DNA of 64,000 nucleotides from Paenibacillus soyae (GCF_024623455.1 NZ_JANIPJ010000003.1:248001-312000), one strand, 5' to 3'; counted from the stretch's first letter, positions 42,107 through 51,496 are shown. The notes: generated from the letters alone by a model not told the origin. Numbers and translations are program-made.

Positions 42107-42625
42107 TCAAACAGCCCCCTGTTTTTCCGGCAAGTTATCCGGCCTGGCCGAGGCAGGAAAGTAGCTCATCTCCATGGGAGATACGGACTTTGACTCCGCT
42201 CTCTTCCTCTGTTCCCCTGTTGTTCCGTCCTGACCTGCATCCGAGCAATTGTTATCCTTTCGGTAGCTCCCCTCCACCAGCTTCATGTCGATGAAATCCA
42301 CCACCTGCTGCAGAGAGGCTATTTGGCTGACGATATGATTCCGGTGGCTTCTTAATTGCTCTACCAGCTCCGGATATTCTGCGGGATCGGCGTCTGCGGA
42401 AACCTCCAGAAAAGATCGCATGTTCTCCAGCGGCATCCCCGTTTTTTTCAAGCACGCTATCAGTTGGATCCTGCTAATATCCTCCTTCCGGTAGACTCGG
42501 TGCCCGTTATCCTTCCGTTCTGCTCGGGGCAACAGCACGATCTTCTCGTAATAACGGATCGCATCTTCTGACACTCCGGTTTGTTCGGCAGCCTGCTTAA
42601 TCGTAAACGTCTGCTCTTCGTTCAA
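42107..42625 (-). CDS. MerR family transcriptional regulator
   Basis: A 172-aa regulator. The winged HTH is QTFTIKQAAEQTGVSEDAIRYYEK (5-28 in parts), followed by a coiled coil (about 75-112, VEQLRSHRNHIVSQIASLQQ) and a short polar tail. The pattern, with YYEKIVLLPRAERKDNGHR, is that of the YraB/AdhR aldehyde-sensing group rather than metal sensors. TTG at 42625 is seven bases after GGAGG; longer versions would include the -10 region. Both this gene and the divergent SDR have promoters with 19-base spacers around dyads, so it should activate both. Confidence 0.88.
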   Translation of the reverse strand: MNEEQTFTIKQAAEQTGVSEDAIRYYEKIVLLPRAERKDNGHRVYRKEDISRIQLIACLKKTGMPLENMRSFLEVSADADPAEYPELVEQLRSHRNHIVSQIASLQQVVDFIDMKLVEGSYRKDNNCSDAGQDGTTGEQRKRAESKSVSPMEMSYFPASARPDNLPEKQGAV

Positions 42626-42656
42626 TCTGCTCCCTCCCGGCGGGGATTTTTGTTGC

Positions 42657-42687
42657 ATTATACATCTTGGTGCCGGCTCCAAGTCAA
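42657..42687 (-). promoter_or_regulatory. MerR-type promoter of the merR gene
   Basis: TTGACT (42687-42682), 19-base spacer and TATAAT (42662-42657). The spacer contains the dyad CTTGGAGCCGGCACCAAG. Overlong spacers are the hallmark of MerR-activated promoters. Confidence 0.75.
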
Positions 42688-42725
42688 GTCTTATCTCTTC
42701 GGAACGATAACTTTATATTCACGCC

Positions 42726-42756
42726 TTGACTTGGTGTCGACTCCAACCTTTAGAAT
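42726..42756 (+). promoter_or_regulatory. MerR-type promoter of the divergent SDR gene
   Basis: TTGACT (42726-42731), 19-base spacer and TAGAAT (42751-42756). The spacer contains the dyad TTGGTGTCGACTCCAA, similar to that on the opposite strand. Confidence 0.75.
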
Positions 42757-42801
42757 GTGCGCTAACAGGGTCATGAACCCGTTATCTGGAGGAGATGTAC
42801 A

Positions 42802-43659
42802 ATGAATCAAAGCCAATATGTAAATATCGCGTTCATTACGGGCGCAAGCTCCGGGATCGGGTTGGAGTTAACCCGGAAGTTGTTGTCGGAGCAATGGCAA
42901 GTCGTTGCCTTGAACCGGTCCGATTTCCCGGCGGATGACAGGCCCATTCAAGAAGCCATCAACAATGGCCTTCTAAGGGTATATAAAACAGCTGATCTTG
43001 CCGATTATGCCAGCTTGAGAGAGAGCTTGGAGGCCATTAAACAAAAGGAATCGCAAATCGATATTTTGTTCAACAACGCCGGCGGATCCTTTCCCGAGCT
43101 GCGCTATTCCAAGCAAGGACGCGAAATGCATTATGAACTGATGACCGTCGTTCCGTACATCATTCTGATGGAATTGAAGGAACTGCTCTACAACGGCCGT
43201 TTCAAAACAGTGATCAACACCTCGTCCTCCGCGCATCAATTTACGAAAGCATTGAATATCGAAATGCTTGAGCGCCCCAGCACCTTCCGCAAGCTGATTG
43301 GTCCTTACGCAAGCTCCAAGCTTGCTCTCTCGCTCTGGACTCAGGCCGTCGCGCCGCAGTTGGCCAAAGAGGACATCAAGATCCGCAGTGTTGATCCTGG
43401 CGGCAACAATACAATAAGAAAAGAAACCGGATCCGGGCTCCCCTTATTGGTTAAAGCGATGATGAAGCTGTTTTACCCGCCGCCTAGTCACGGCGCCGAC
43501 TTGCTGCATGAAGGAGCTCTCGGGATGCAACGCAATGAAACCGGCGTGTTCTTGCAGAGGGGGCGGGTTGCGAAATTGAAGTTTGCGGATCAAGCGCAGA
43601 ACGTTCTGTCGAGAGTAAATACGATTTACGAAGAGGATTTTCGAGAACGAACCATTTGA
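42802..43659 (+). CDS. Short-chain dehydrogenase/reductase controlled by MerR
   Basis: A 285-aa classical-to-extended SDR. Cofactor motif TGASSGIG (14-21), NNAGG at about 91-95, active-site Ser in INTSSSAHQ and YASSK (about 168-172). The C-terminal region is longer than in minimal SDRs and recalls the retinol/WW-dehydrogenase branch. Substrate unknown; linkage to an aldehyde-type MerR suggests detoxification of a reactive carbonyl, which is inference. GGAGGAGATG precedes the ATG. Transcribed alone. Confidence 0.9.
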   Translation: MNQSQYVNIAFITGASSGIGLELTRKLLSEQWQVVALNRSDFPADDRPIQEAINNGLLRVYKTADLADYASLRESLEAIKQKESQIDILFNNAGGSFPELRYSKQGREMHYELMTVVPYIILMELKELLYNGRFKTVINTSSSAHQFTKALNIEMLERPSTFRKLIGPYASSKLALSLWTQAVAPQLAKEDIKIRSVDPGGNNTIRKETGSGLPLLVKAMMKLFYPPPSHGADLLHEGALGMQRNETGVFLQRGRVAKLKFADQAQNVLSRVNTIYEEDFRERTI

Positions 43660-43756
43660 ACGTGTTGTCTCCGGCGAAGGGCTGAAGCGCGGCAGTTTCT
43701 ATGTCAGCAATATTCATTGGCAAAAATTAGCGAGCCGACCACCGGTTCGTCGACAC

Positions 43757-43795
43757 GAAAAAACCGCCGGAGGCATCACGCGCCTCCAGCGGCTA
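43757..43795 (-). terminator. Terminator of the arabinan-utilisation cluster
   Basis: GCCGCTGGAGGC-GCGTGAT-GCCTCCGGCGG on the minus strand followed by TTTTTTCG, just after the stop at 43803. Confidence 0.9.
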
Positions 43796-43802
43796 TTATA
43801 AG

Positions 43803-44738
43803 CTACTTCCAATCCCAGCCTTTGATCCGATCGTACTCTTCCCTCGTAATCGACAGCACCGTGCCGTGCTTGAACCGGTACGGGAAGGAGAACGCCGCGT
43901 CCGAGCGGATGAACCGGCCGCTTGCGATGTCGTCGGCGATGAACGGCACATAGCCTTGTCCTTCGCCTTCGACGCCGAAGAAGTCGATCATCAAGCACCA
44001 GCGTCCGTCCGGCAGCTTGAACGCCGTCGGCGCCTCGTACGCGGGATGGCCGAGCTTCGCCATCTCCTCGTCGAACGCCTCGATCCGCTTGTACTCGCCG
44101 GTCAGCGTTCGACCCTTCTGCAAGATAATGCCCACGGGGTTCGCCTCGCTCTTCAGGAAACGGTAGAACCATCCGTTCTCTTCGTAGATCGCGGAATCAA
44201 TAATACCGCTGTCGTCCTTGCGGCACAGCATCTGCGGCTTCGCGAACGATTCGAAGTCCGTCGTGCGCGTATAGTAGATCGCCTTATTCCCGTAGTTGTT
44301 GGAGGCGTGCGCCGACGACCAGTGCAGCACGTAATCGCCGTTCTTCTGGTCATAGACGACGTCCGGCGCCCACAGGCAGCCGTAATCTTCGTCGCCGAGC
44401 TCGATCAGCCGCTGCTCCGACCAGTTCACGAGATCGTCCGACTGCCACATGGACAGGCATTTGCTGCCCTCCCGGCTAATGCTGCCCCAGCTGCTCCGGT
44501 ACTTCGCATGGAACCCGTTCGCCAAGCTGAGGTCCGTGGCGAGCAGGACGAACTTGCCCGCCTTGGTCCGCACGATCGTATGGTCCCGTACGCCCTTATC
44601 GCCTTGCTCGCTCCATAGTACCGGCGCTCCGCCGTTCACTTGCTCCCAGTTAAAGCCGTCCGTGCTGAGAGCAAAGTAGATTTGCTCTCCGTCCGGCGTT
44701 TTCTTCTCCTTAAAATGCACGAATAAATAAGCGTCCAT
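43803..44738 (-). CDS. Glycoside hydrolase family 43-like protein
   Basis: A 311-aa five-bladed beta-propeller enzyme opening MDAYLFVHFKEKKTPDGEQ. Candidate acidic residues are in VRDHTIVR, LWAPDVVYD and IIDSAIYEENG, corresponding to the pKa modulator, base and acid regions of GH43 and related families, but exact assignment is uncertain. It would act on arabino- or xylo-oligosaccharides in the cytoplasm, as there is no signal peptide. Longer starts at 44765 or 44828 are in frame; the chosen ATG matches the usual N-terminus of the group, with AGAGGAG 13 bases upstream. Last gene of the arabinan cluster. Confidence 0.82.
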   Translation of the reverse strand: MDAYLFVHFKEKKTPDGEQIYFALSTDGFNWEQVNGGAPVLWSEQGDKGVRDHTIVRTKAGKFVLLATDLSLANGFHAKYRSSWGSISREGSKCLSMWQSDDLVNWSEQRLIELGDEDYGCLWAPDVVYDQKNGDYVLHWSSAHASNNYGNKAIYYTRTTDFESFAKPQMLCRKDDSGIIDSAIYEENGWFYRFLKSEANPVGIILQKGRTLTGEYKRIEAFDEEMAKLGHPAYEAPTAFKLPDGRWCLMIDFFGVEGEGQGYVPFIADDIASGRFIRSDAAFSFPYRFKHGTVLSITREEYDRIKGWDWK

Positions 44739-44790
44739 GTCGTCATCTTGGCTCCTCTGCATCATGATGGTCAAGCTTCTCCCACCCGGC

Positions 44791-45756
44791 TTAAGCCGTA
44801 CCTGTCTCGATGGCGGCCTGGCATTCACCGATCATCCGAACCGCCCAATCGTACACGCCTCTATCCGGATATTTCCGATAATCGCACTCCAGCGCGGAGA
44901 TCAGATACAAATACATATCGTACCACCTTGAGCGGGCGCTCTCGCTTACGCTGAGCGCGCCCATGCCGTAGCCCTCAAGGAAGGAGGAATTAACGTTAAT
45001 CGCCCGAAATCCGGCCTCCATGAGCGGCTCCGCCCACAGACACCGCTCGAAATCGATCAACCCCGTCACGCGGCCGTATTCAACGAAGACGTTGCCCGAC
45101 CACAGATCCCAATGGACGAGTCTCGGCTCGGCGACCTCCGCGAAGTGCGGCGCGTCCCGATCGAGCAGCGCCGCGAGCGTCTGGAAGTCGACGGGCAGCG
45201 CGATATCCCTTCTTTCCGCGTCCCGGACGGCATCCTGAAGAATGCTGCGGAACACGTCGATCCAGACGCGTCCCTGCCGCTGCGGCTGGCCGAAATAGCC
45301 GAAGCGCTCCCCCGTGATTACGTTAATTCGCGCGTTGAGCTGCCCGACCTGCCGGTCGATCGCCGCCCTCGCCGCATCGCCGAGCTCGGCGCGCATCGAG
45401 TTATAGCTGCGGCCGCGAAGCTTCTCGGCAAAAAAATAGTCCGAACCGAAACCGTCGTTGCCGCGGCCATAGAACAGCACGGACGGCACAGGCACGTTCG
45501 TCCGCTCCGCGACGAGCCGCAGCGCCTCGACTTCGCTTAACATGATATCCTGCTCATGCGTCATAATGACGGCATCCGTAGGCGGCGCGATCTTTAGAAC
45601 CGTCTCGCGGCCGTCGGACAACTCGACTGAATAGGCCGCATTGAAGAAGCCTTCCTTGAGCTCTGCGATTCGGGCCGCGCCGAGGCCGGGGAACGCCTTC
45701 GAGACCATCGCGCCGATCGTCTCGCGCGTCTGCTTATGCTTCGTTACGCTCTCCAT
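44791..45756 (-). CDS. Aminoglycoside-phosphotransferase-fold small-molecule kinase
   Basis: A 321-aa protein-kinase-like APH enzyme. Nucleotide-binding lysine is in ETVLKIAP near 51-58, the catalytic loop is VHWDLWSGNVFVE (Asp and Asn), and the metal-binding acid is in GLIDFERCLWAEP. APH-fold proteins phosphorylate drugs, sugars or amino alcohols. Its location between two glycosidase genes suggests a sugar or sugar-derivative substrate rather than antibiotic resistance, but this is inference. ATG 45756 is preceded by GAAGGGAG; the frame upstream is spurious. Confidence 0.83.
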   Translation of the reverse strand: MESVTKHKQTRETIGAMVSKAFPGLGAARIAELKEGFFNAAYSVELSDGRETVLKIAPPTDAVIMTHEQDIMLSEVEALRLVAERTNVPVPSVLFYGRGNDGFGSDYFFAEKLRGRSYNSMRAELGDAARAAIDRQVGQLNARINVITGERFGYFGQPQRQGRVWIDVFRSILQDAVRDAERRDIALPVDFQTLAALLDRDAPHFAEVAEPRLVHWDLWSGNVFVEYGRVTGLIDFERCLWAEPLMEAGFRAINVNSSFLEGYGMGALSVSESARSRWYDMYLYLISALECDYRKYPDRGVYDWAVRMIGECQAAIETGTA

Positions 45757-45859
45757 TCGTAATGCTCCCTTCTTTCTGGCCGCTTGAAATGGAAAGCCGC
45801 CGAGGCGCGTGCGCATTCGACGGCTAAGTTAGACAGGTCGCCCTAGCCCTGATTCTGCC

Positions 45860-46810
45860 TTATTCGAAAATCGGCTTGCCGTCCGCGCTCCATTGCAGCT
45901 TGCGGACGAACGTGTGGCGGTTCGGGTCGTATAGCGGATCCCCGACTATCTCTTTGTACGTGCGGGCGTGGAAGACAAGAATGTCGTCCTCTCCGTCCTC
46001 CGACTTCGTGAAGCTGTTATGTCCCGGTCCGAACAGGCCGATCGCCTCGTCGGTCTTCAGGACCGGCTGCGGCGCCTTCGCCCAGGAGGCCGGATCCATC
46101 AGGTCGGCGTCCTCCGAAGCTTCGAGCAGCCCCATGCAGTAATGATGGTTCGTCGCGCTTGCCGAATAGGAGATGAAGATGCGTCCGTCACGCTTCACGA
46201 CCGCCGCTCCTTCGTTCACGAGGAAGCCGATCACTTCCCAATCGTACTCCGGCGTCGTCAGCATCACGCCGTCCGCCGCCAATGTCCACGGATTCTCCAT
46301 TGGCGCGATATACAGGTTGGAGTTGCCCTTGATGTCCGGATCCTTCTGCGCCCAGACGAGGTAACGGGTGCCGCGGTGCTCGAACGTCGTCGCGTCGAGG
46401 GCGAACGATTCCCACATCGTCTTGATCTGGCCTTTCTCCACCCACTCGCCTTCGAGCGGGTTCGCCGACTCGTTCTCCAGCACGAACATGCGGTGATCGA
46501 ACAGACCGTCGTTCGTCTCCGTCGTGCGCGCGGCGGCGTAATAGATGTACCATTTGCCGTCGATGAAATGGATTTCCGGCGCCCAGATGTTCGCGCTCAT
46601 CATGCCGGTCTCATGCTTCCGCCAGGCGACGATCGGCTCCGCTTCCGCGAGTCCGGCGATCGTGCTCGCCCGCCGCACTTCGATCCGGTCGTATTCCGGC
46701 ACGGAAGCCGTGAAGTAGTAGAACCCGTCGTCATGCTTGTAAACCCATGGGTCGGCCCGCTGCAAAATAATCGGTTGCTCCGTTGCCGCCATCGTTTTCA
46801 GTCCAGTCAT
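45860..46810 (-). CDS. Glycoside hydrolase family 43 (alpha-L-arabinofuranosidase/xylosidase)
   Basis: A 316-aa GH43 enzyme with the family's three acids visible: RADPWVYK (Asp20, base), FALDATTFEHRG (Asp, pKa modulator) and VNEGAAVVKRDG (Glu, acid). The strand pattern with APEIHFIDGKWYIYYAAA and FGPGHNSFTKSEDGEDD is characteristic of intracellular subfamilies acting on arabino-oligosaccharides or xylobiose. No signal peptide. GAGAGGGAGAGAG precedes the ATG, 40 bases after the GH51 stop. Works with the GH51 enzyme on imported oligosaccharides. Confidence 0.9.
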   Translation of the reverse strand: MTGLKTMAATEQPIILQRADPWVYKHDDGFYYFTASVPEYDRIEVRRASTIAGLAEAEPIVAWRKHETGMMSANIWAPEIHFIDGKWYIYYAAARTTETNDGLFDHRMFVLENESANPLEGEWVEKGQIKTMWESFALDATTFEHRGTRYLVWAQKDPDIKGNSNLYIAPMENPWTLAADGVMLTTPEYDWEVIGFLVNEGAAVVKRDGRIFISYSASATNHHYCMGLLEASEDADLMDPASWAKAPQPVLKTDEAIGLFGPGHNSFTKSEDGEDDILVFHARTYKEIVGDPLYDPNRHTFVRKLQWSADGKPIFE

Positions 46811-46850
46811 CGTCTCTCTCCCTCTCTATCTGTATCTCTCTCACTATCTA

Positions 46851-48344
46851 TCAAGCCTTCGGAGTCAGCGTCACGACCGCCACCGATGCCGGAGGCAGCT
46901 TCGCGGTCAGCGTGCCGTCCGCCCAGCTCGCTTCGTCGAACGAACGCTGCGCGACCCGTTCCGGCTGCTCGAACGTGTTGTGCGCGTGAATGTCGTCCGC
47001 CGCGAGGATCGAGCCGCTTGCCGTGTAGCCCGCGGACGATCCGCGCAGCTCGATGTTCAACTCGGCCGCGTTCGCCGGATCGAGGTTCGCCAGGCTGACG
47101 CTGATGACGCCGTCCTTGACCGATGCGGATACCGTCACCTGAGGCAGCTTCTTGCCGAATCCCTCGTATTCGCCGAACGAGCCGTGGATCGCAAGCGCTT
47201 CGCCGTCCTGGTGCACCTTGAACATCTCGAGCACGTGGTAGGTCGGCGTCAGCAGCATCTGATTGCCTTCCGTCAGGATGACCGCCTGCAGAACGTTGAC
47301 CATCTGCGCGAGGTTCGCCATATGGACCCGGCTGCAATGCTTGTGGAACACATGAAGGTGAATCGCCGCGACAAGCGCGTCGCGCATCGTGTTCTGTTGG
47401 TACAGGAAGCCCGGATTCGTGCCCGGCTCCGTCAGGAACCAAGTGCCCCATTCGTCGACGATCAGGCCTACGCGCTTCTCCGGATCGTACTGATCCATGA
47501 TCGTGCTGTGGCGCGTAATCAGTTCGTCCATATACAGAGCCTTGGCCATCGTCTCGGCCCAGTCTTGCTCGTCGAAGTGAAGCGCCGGCTTCTTCTCCTC
47601 CCAGCTGCCCGGGATCGTGTAATAGTGCAGGCTAAGACCGTCCATCAACCGGCCGGCTTTGCGCATAAGCACTTCGGTCCAGCGGTAGTCGGCGATGTTC
47701 GCGCCGCCCGCGATTTTATAAAGGCGGTTGTCTCCGTATTGTCTAACATACGTCTGATAATTACGGTACAAATCCGCGTAATATTCCGGCTCCATGTTGC
47801 CGCCGCAGCCCCAGTTCTCGTTGCCCACGCCGAAGTACTTCAGCTTCCAAGGCTGCTCGCGGCCGTTCTCCTTGCGCCAGTTCGCCATCGGCGACTCGCC
47901 GCCGAAGGTCATATATTCGACCCACTCGCTCATCTCCTGCACCGAACCGCTGCCGACGTTGCCGCAGATGTACGGCTCCGTGTCCAGCAGCTCGCACAGC
48001 TGAAAAAACTCGTGCGTGCCGAAATGGTTATTTTCCACGACGCCGCCCCAATGGGTGTTGACCATCCGCTTGCGCGATTCGCGCGGGCCGACGCCGTCCT
48101 TCCAATGATACTCGTCCGCGAAGCAGCCGCCCGGCCAGCGCAGGTTCGGAATGTTCAGCTTGCGCAGCGCTTCCAGCACGTCGTTCCGGATGCCCTTCGT
48201 ATTCGGAATATGCGAATCCTCGCCAACCCACAGTCCTTCATAGATGCAGCGGCCGAGATGCTCCGCGAAATGTCCGTAAATATGGCGGTTAATGGTGCCG
48301 ACCGACCAGTCGGCGTGCACGACGATTTTATGTGTTGTGGTCAT
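46851..48344 (-). CDS. abfA: Alpha-L-arabinofuranosidase, GH51
   Basis: A 497-aa retaining exo-acting arabinofuranosidase. The acid/base Glu176 is in GVGNENWG and the nucleophile Glu298 in [23 protein letters not shown] (67-81) is the signature around the substrate Arg and Asn. A C-terminal jelly-roll part from about 390 completes the fold. Length and order match AbfA/Abf2 of B. subtilis. It removes arabinofuranosyl units from arabino-oligosaccharides inside the cell. Forms one operon with importer genes upstream (40 bases from the permease stop). Confidence 0.95.
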   Translation of the reverse strand: MTTTHKIVVHADWSVGTINRHIYGHFAEHLGRCIYEGLWVGEDSHIPNTKGIRNDVLEALRKLNIPNLRWPGGCFADEYHWKDGVGPRESRKRMVNTHWGGVVENNHFGTHEFFQLCELLDTEPYICGNVGSGSVQEMSEWVEYMTFGGESPMANWRKENGREQPWKLKYFGVGNENWGCGGNMEPEYYADLYRNYQTYVRQYGDNRLYKIAGGANIADYRWTEVLMRKAGRLMDGLSLHYYTIPGSWEEKKPALHFDEQDWAETMAKALYMDELITRHSTIMDQYDPEKRVGLIVDEWGTWFLTEPGTNPGFLYQQNTMRDALVAAIHLHVFHKHCSRVHMANLAQMVNVLQAVILTEGNQMLLTPTYHVLEMFKVHQDGEALAIHGSFGEYEGFGKKLPQVTVSASVKDGVISVSLANLDPANAAELNIELRGSSAGYTASGSILAADDIHAHNTFEQPERVAQRSFDEASWADGTLTAKLPPASVAVVTLTPKA

Positions 48345-48384
48345 GGCTTATCTCCTCTTTCTAAATATAAGGGCTCCTACCCGA

Positions 48385-49236
48385 TTATCCTTTGATGCCG
48401 GAATTCAAGTTGATCGATTGAATGAAATACTTCTGCGCAAACGCGAAGAGCAGCAGCGTCGGAATCATGGCGAGAATCGCCGAACCGACCAATTGCCCGA
48501 TCATGCGATAGTTGCCGTAAATGTCCTGAAGGAGCAGCAGCCCCGCGGTAACCGGCATTTTATCGACATCCGTGTACACGATAACCGGCCAGAGGAAGTC
48601 GTTCCAGGAACCGACGAACGAGAACAAGCCGCACACGATCAGGATCGGCTTCATCAGCGGCAGAATGATCGATACATAAATACGGAAATCGTTGGCGCCG
48701 TCGACGCGCGCCGATTCGTCAAATTCCTGCGGCACACCGAGCATGAACTGTCGGACCAGGAAGAGGTTGCCCATGCCCGCAAGCCCGGGAATGATCATGG
48801 CCCAAGCCGTGTTCACCCAGCCGAGCATATCGATGATTTTATAAGAAGGAATTAAGTTCACGACGTTCGGGAAAAAAGAAATGCCTAGCAGCGTGAAGAA
48901 CAGCGCGTCTCTTCCTTTGAACTTCATGCGGGAGTAGCCATAGCCGGTGAGGGAAATGACCAAAACCACCAGAAGCGTATGCGACACGGCGATCACGACG
49001 GAATTCATCAGCCAGCGCATAATCGGAGCGGTCGACGTATTCGACAGGATGGTCGAATAATTTTCGAGCACGAACGCTTCGGGGAACAGTCTGAAGCCCG
49101 TCGATACGACCTCGGTCTGCGACCGGAAGGAGGTCGATATTCCGAATATGACGGGAAGCACCCACAACAAACACAAGATGATCAAAAACGCGTAGGCGAT
49201 ATATTTCGAGAAGCTAAAACCTTTCGTCAATGTCAT
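48385..49236 (-). CDS. CUT1 permease (AraQ-like, MalG side) of the arabinose-oligomer importer
   Basis: A 283-aa permease with six helices. The EAA loop is ESARVDGANDFRIYVSIILP near 175-194. WVLPVIFGISTSFRS after helix 1 is the CUT1 MalG pattern. It lies directly upstream of the GH51 gene and downstream of the second permease, resembling the araNPQ order of B. subtilis (binding protein, AraP, AraQ). No ATPase in the cluster, as for AraNPQ, which uses MsmX. Confidence 0.92.
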   Translation of the reverse strand: MTLTKGFSFSKYIAYAFLIILCLLWVLPVIFGISTSFRSQTEVVSTGFRLFPEAFVLENYSTILSNTSTAPIMRWLMNSVVIAVSHTLLVVLVISLTGYGYSRMKFKGRDALFFTLLGISFFPNVVNLIPSYKIIDMLGWVNTAWAMIIPGLAGMGNLFLVRQFMLGVPQEFDESARVDGANDFRIYVSIILPLMKPILIVCGLFSFVGSWNDFLWPVIVYTDVDKMPVTAGLLLLQDIYGNYRMIGQLVGSAILAMIPTLLLFAFAQKYFIQSINLNSGIKG

Positions 49237-49264
49237 GACACCTGCCTTTCCTTATCCGTCGATT

Positions 49265-50137
49265 CTACCTTGCGCTTCGGTTCATCACATAGTATTGCAA
49301 AGCCGAAATGATCAGAATGACGATGCCAAGCAATACCGCCATCGCCGAGGCCATTCCCGCAATCGATTCCCCGTGGCCGAACGCGAGCGAGCGAATGTAC
49401 ATCATGAGCACATGCGTACTTTGACGCGGCCCCCCATCGGTCATCATGAGCGGCTGGCCGAACACGTTGAACGCTCCCGCCGTCGTCATGACGAAGGTAT
49501 AGATGAGCGGGAAGTTGATCGACGGCAAGGTGATGCTGAAGAACTTGCGGTACGAACCCGCGCCGTCTATCTCGGCAGCTTCGTACAGGTCTCTGGCCAC
49601 GCCTGCTAGCGATGCCCGGTAGATGATCAAGTTGCCGCCAAGGCCGCCCCAGATCGTCATGACGATAATAATGATCCACGCGTAAGGCTGCGTCGCCTGC
49701 CAAGCGGCTTCCGAGCCGAAGATGTTATTGGTAACCCCCAACTGCTTGTTGAAGATCAGAAGCCAGATCAGCGCCGCCGCGGAGATCGAGATCAAACCCG
49801 GCACGTACAGGATCGACTGCATGAGCCCTTTTGCCCGCACATACTTATGCTGAAGCGCGACCGCGGCCATCAGCGGAAGGACGATCAGAAGCGGCACCGA
49901 CAGCAGCACGAACAACAGCGTGTTCTTCAGGCCGTTCAAGAACTGCGTATGAAAGGTCGATTCGGTATCGAACAGGATCGTTTTATAATTGGCAAGACCG
50001 ACCCACTGCGGATCGTTCATGAGATTCCATTGCGTGAAGGAAGCGTAAATGCCGTAGATCGTCGGCAGCAATATGAACACGATGAACAAAATCAAATGAG
50101 GACCAACGAATAAATAAGGCGTAATCGCTTTTTTCAT
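49265..50137 (-). CDS. CUT1 permease (AraP-like, MalF side)
   Basis: A 290-aa permease with six helices. The EAA loop is EAAEIDGAGSYRKFFSITLP near 193-212. It starts 79 bases after the binding-protein stop, and a strong hairpin lies in between. GGAAGGAG precedes the ATG. Partner of the permease at 48385; together they form the membrane channel for arabino-oligosaccharides. Confidence 0.92.
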   Translation of the reverse strand: MKKAITPYLFVGPHLILFIVFILLPTIYGIYASFTQWNLMNDPQWVGLANYKTILFDTESTFHTQFLNGLKNTLLFVLLSVPLLIVLPLMAAVALQHKYVRAKGLMQSILYVPGLISISAAALIWLLIFNKQLGVTNNIFGSEAAWQATQPYAWIIIIVMTIWGGLGGNLIIYRASLAGVARDLYEAAEIDGAGSYRKFFSITLPSINFPLIYTFVMTTAGAFNVFGQPLMMTDGGPRQSTHVLMMYIRSLAFGHGESIAGMASAMAVLLGIVILIISALQYYVMNRSAR

Positions 50138-50157
50138 GTGCTCTCCTTCCTATAGAA

Positions 50158-50193
50158 AGGAATGTGTCATGTGCTAGACATGACACATTGCCT
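50158..50193 (-). promoter_or_regulatory. Intercistronic hairpin between binding-protein and permease genes
   Basis: AATGTGTCATGT (50161-50172) and ACATGACACATT (50178-50189) form a perfect 12-base stem with a 5-base loop, extended by AAGG/CCTT. There is no T-run. Stems at this place commonly protect the upstream binding-protein mRNA and lower permease expression, as between malE and malF. Confidence 0.7.
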
Positions 50194-50216
50194 TCCACCG
50201 TTTATTGAATTAGGAG

Positions 50217-51461
50217 TTACTTGGCCCCGCTTGACTCGTTCTCGGCAATCTTGTCCTCCACGAACTTCTGCATCGTGGCAAGCGTCTCGTCCAGATCGAT
50301 GTTGCCTCTGATGAGGTCGGCTGTATAGGTGTCGACCGCTTCTTGAATGTAAGGATAATGTTCGTACGTGTAAATGTAGAGCGACTGCGTCTGCACGTCG
50401 TTCGACGTGAAGAAAGACTGCATATAGTTCTTATACTCCGGAGATTCGATAACTTGTTTACTTGCGACGATTTGTCCCGCTTTCGCCCACTCCATCGAGT
50501 TCTGACGAATGAATTCAAGGAATTGGCCGATGCCCGCTTCTTTCTCGTCGGCGCGTTTCTCGTTCTCGAACATCGCGAACAAGTGCGAGGAAGAACGGTT
50601 CGTGAATTTGTCCGGGGATACGGAGTAAATGTTCGTTACGCCAAGGTTCAGCCCTTCAACGGCGGCATGCGCCGTCGAGCTCCACGTTCCATCCGTGGAG
50701 AACAGTACATTGCCGGATTGGAACATCAGGAAGCCGTCTTCGCCGAACGGCGTCATCAGGCCGGCGTCGGCGATCTTTTTCACCGATGTATAAGCTTGAC
50801 GGAACACGTCCGAATCTACAGCAGGCTTGCCGTCCACTTGGATATCGCCGCCCAGGTTCTGGATTTGCGCCAACATAACCCATCCGATCAGCGCGTCGTT
50901 CACCACGTACTGGCCTTCCTCCATCTTGCCTTGCAGCTCCAGCATTTCGTCGACCGTCACGTTATTGTCGTCCAGCCAATGCTCTACGCCGTATTTCGCA
51001 AGCAGGTCTTTGTTCACGTACATCGCGTTGCTGTGAATATCGAGCGGCACCGTATATTGAACGCCGTCAATATTGCCGGTATTCCAAGCTTGCGGCAGGT
51101 AGTTCTCTTCCTTCAGCTCAGGCTGCGCCGCCATAATGCCCGTCATAGCCTCGAGCTTGCCTTGCTTCACGAATCCCGGAACGCGGTCTGCATGGATGAT
51201 CGCCAGATCGGGAATGTCCTTGCCGGTGCTCAGCACGGTAGAAATTTTCGTGTACATATCGGCCGTCACGACATGCTTGACTTTGATTTCCGGATTCGTT
51301 GCGTTGTAGTTCTTCACGAGCTGGTCCATGAACGCGCCGTCTTCGCCGGTGAGCGGCGTCCAGAAGGTAATCGTCTTGCTGCTGTTGCCGCTGCTGCAAG
51401 CGGACAGGACCGTCATTAAGGTGAAGCAGAGAATTAACGCATGAATAAATGGCTTTTTCAT
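50217..51461 (-). CDS. Extracellular solute-binding lipoprotein (AraN-like)
   Basis: A 414-aa lipoprotein. The signal peptide ends in lipobox VLSACSSG (Cys22); the cluster-1 fold begins KTITFWTPLTGEDG near 29 and contains YTVPLDIHSNAMYVNKDL and NVLFSTDGTWSS as ligand-lobe features. It precedes the two permeases and is expected to bind arabino-oligosaccharides because of the GH51 and GH43 genes. GGGAGGAAAAG precedes the ATG. Divergent from the ArsR-type regulator, with cre-like sites upstream. Confidence 0.9.
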   Translation of the reverse strand: MKKPFIHALILCFTLMTVLSACSSGNSSKTITFWTPLTGEDGAFMDQLVKNYNATNPEIKVKHVVTADMYTKISTVLSTGKDIPDLAIIHADRVPGFVKQGKLEAMTGIMAAQPELKEENYLPQAWNTGNIDGVQYTVPLDIHSNAMYVNKDLLAKYGVEHWLDDNNVTVDEMLELQGKMEEGQYVVNDALIGWVMLAQIQNLGGDIQVDGKPAVDSDVFRQAYTSVKKIADAGLMTPFGEDGFLMFQSGNVLFSTDGTWSSTAHAAVEGLNLGVTNIYSVSPDKFTNRSSSHLFAMFENEKRADEKEAGIGQFLEFIRQNSMEWAKAGQIVASKQVIESPEYKNYMQSFFTSNDVQTQSLYIYTYEHYPYIQEAVDTYTADLIRGNIDLDETLATMQKFVEDKIAENESSGAK

Positions 51462-51496
51462 TTGTACTTTTCCTCCCTTTTTTTAAGCAACCCTGA

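Noticed and set aside
44791..45756. Aminoglycoside resistance gene
   Set aside because: The fold fits, but the APH family is broad and the genomic position in a sugar cluster does not support antibiotic resistance.
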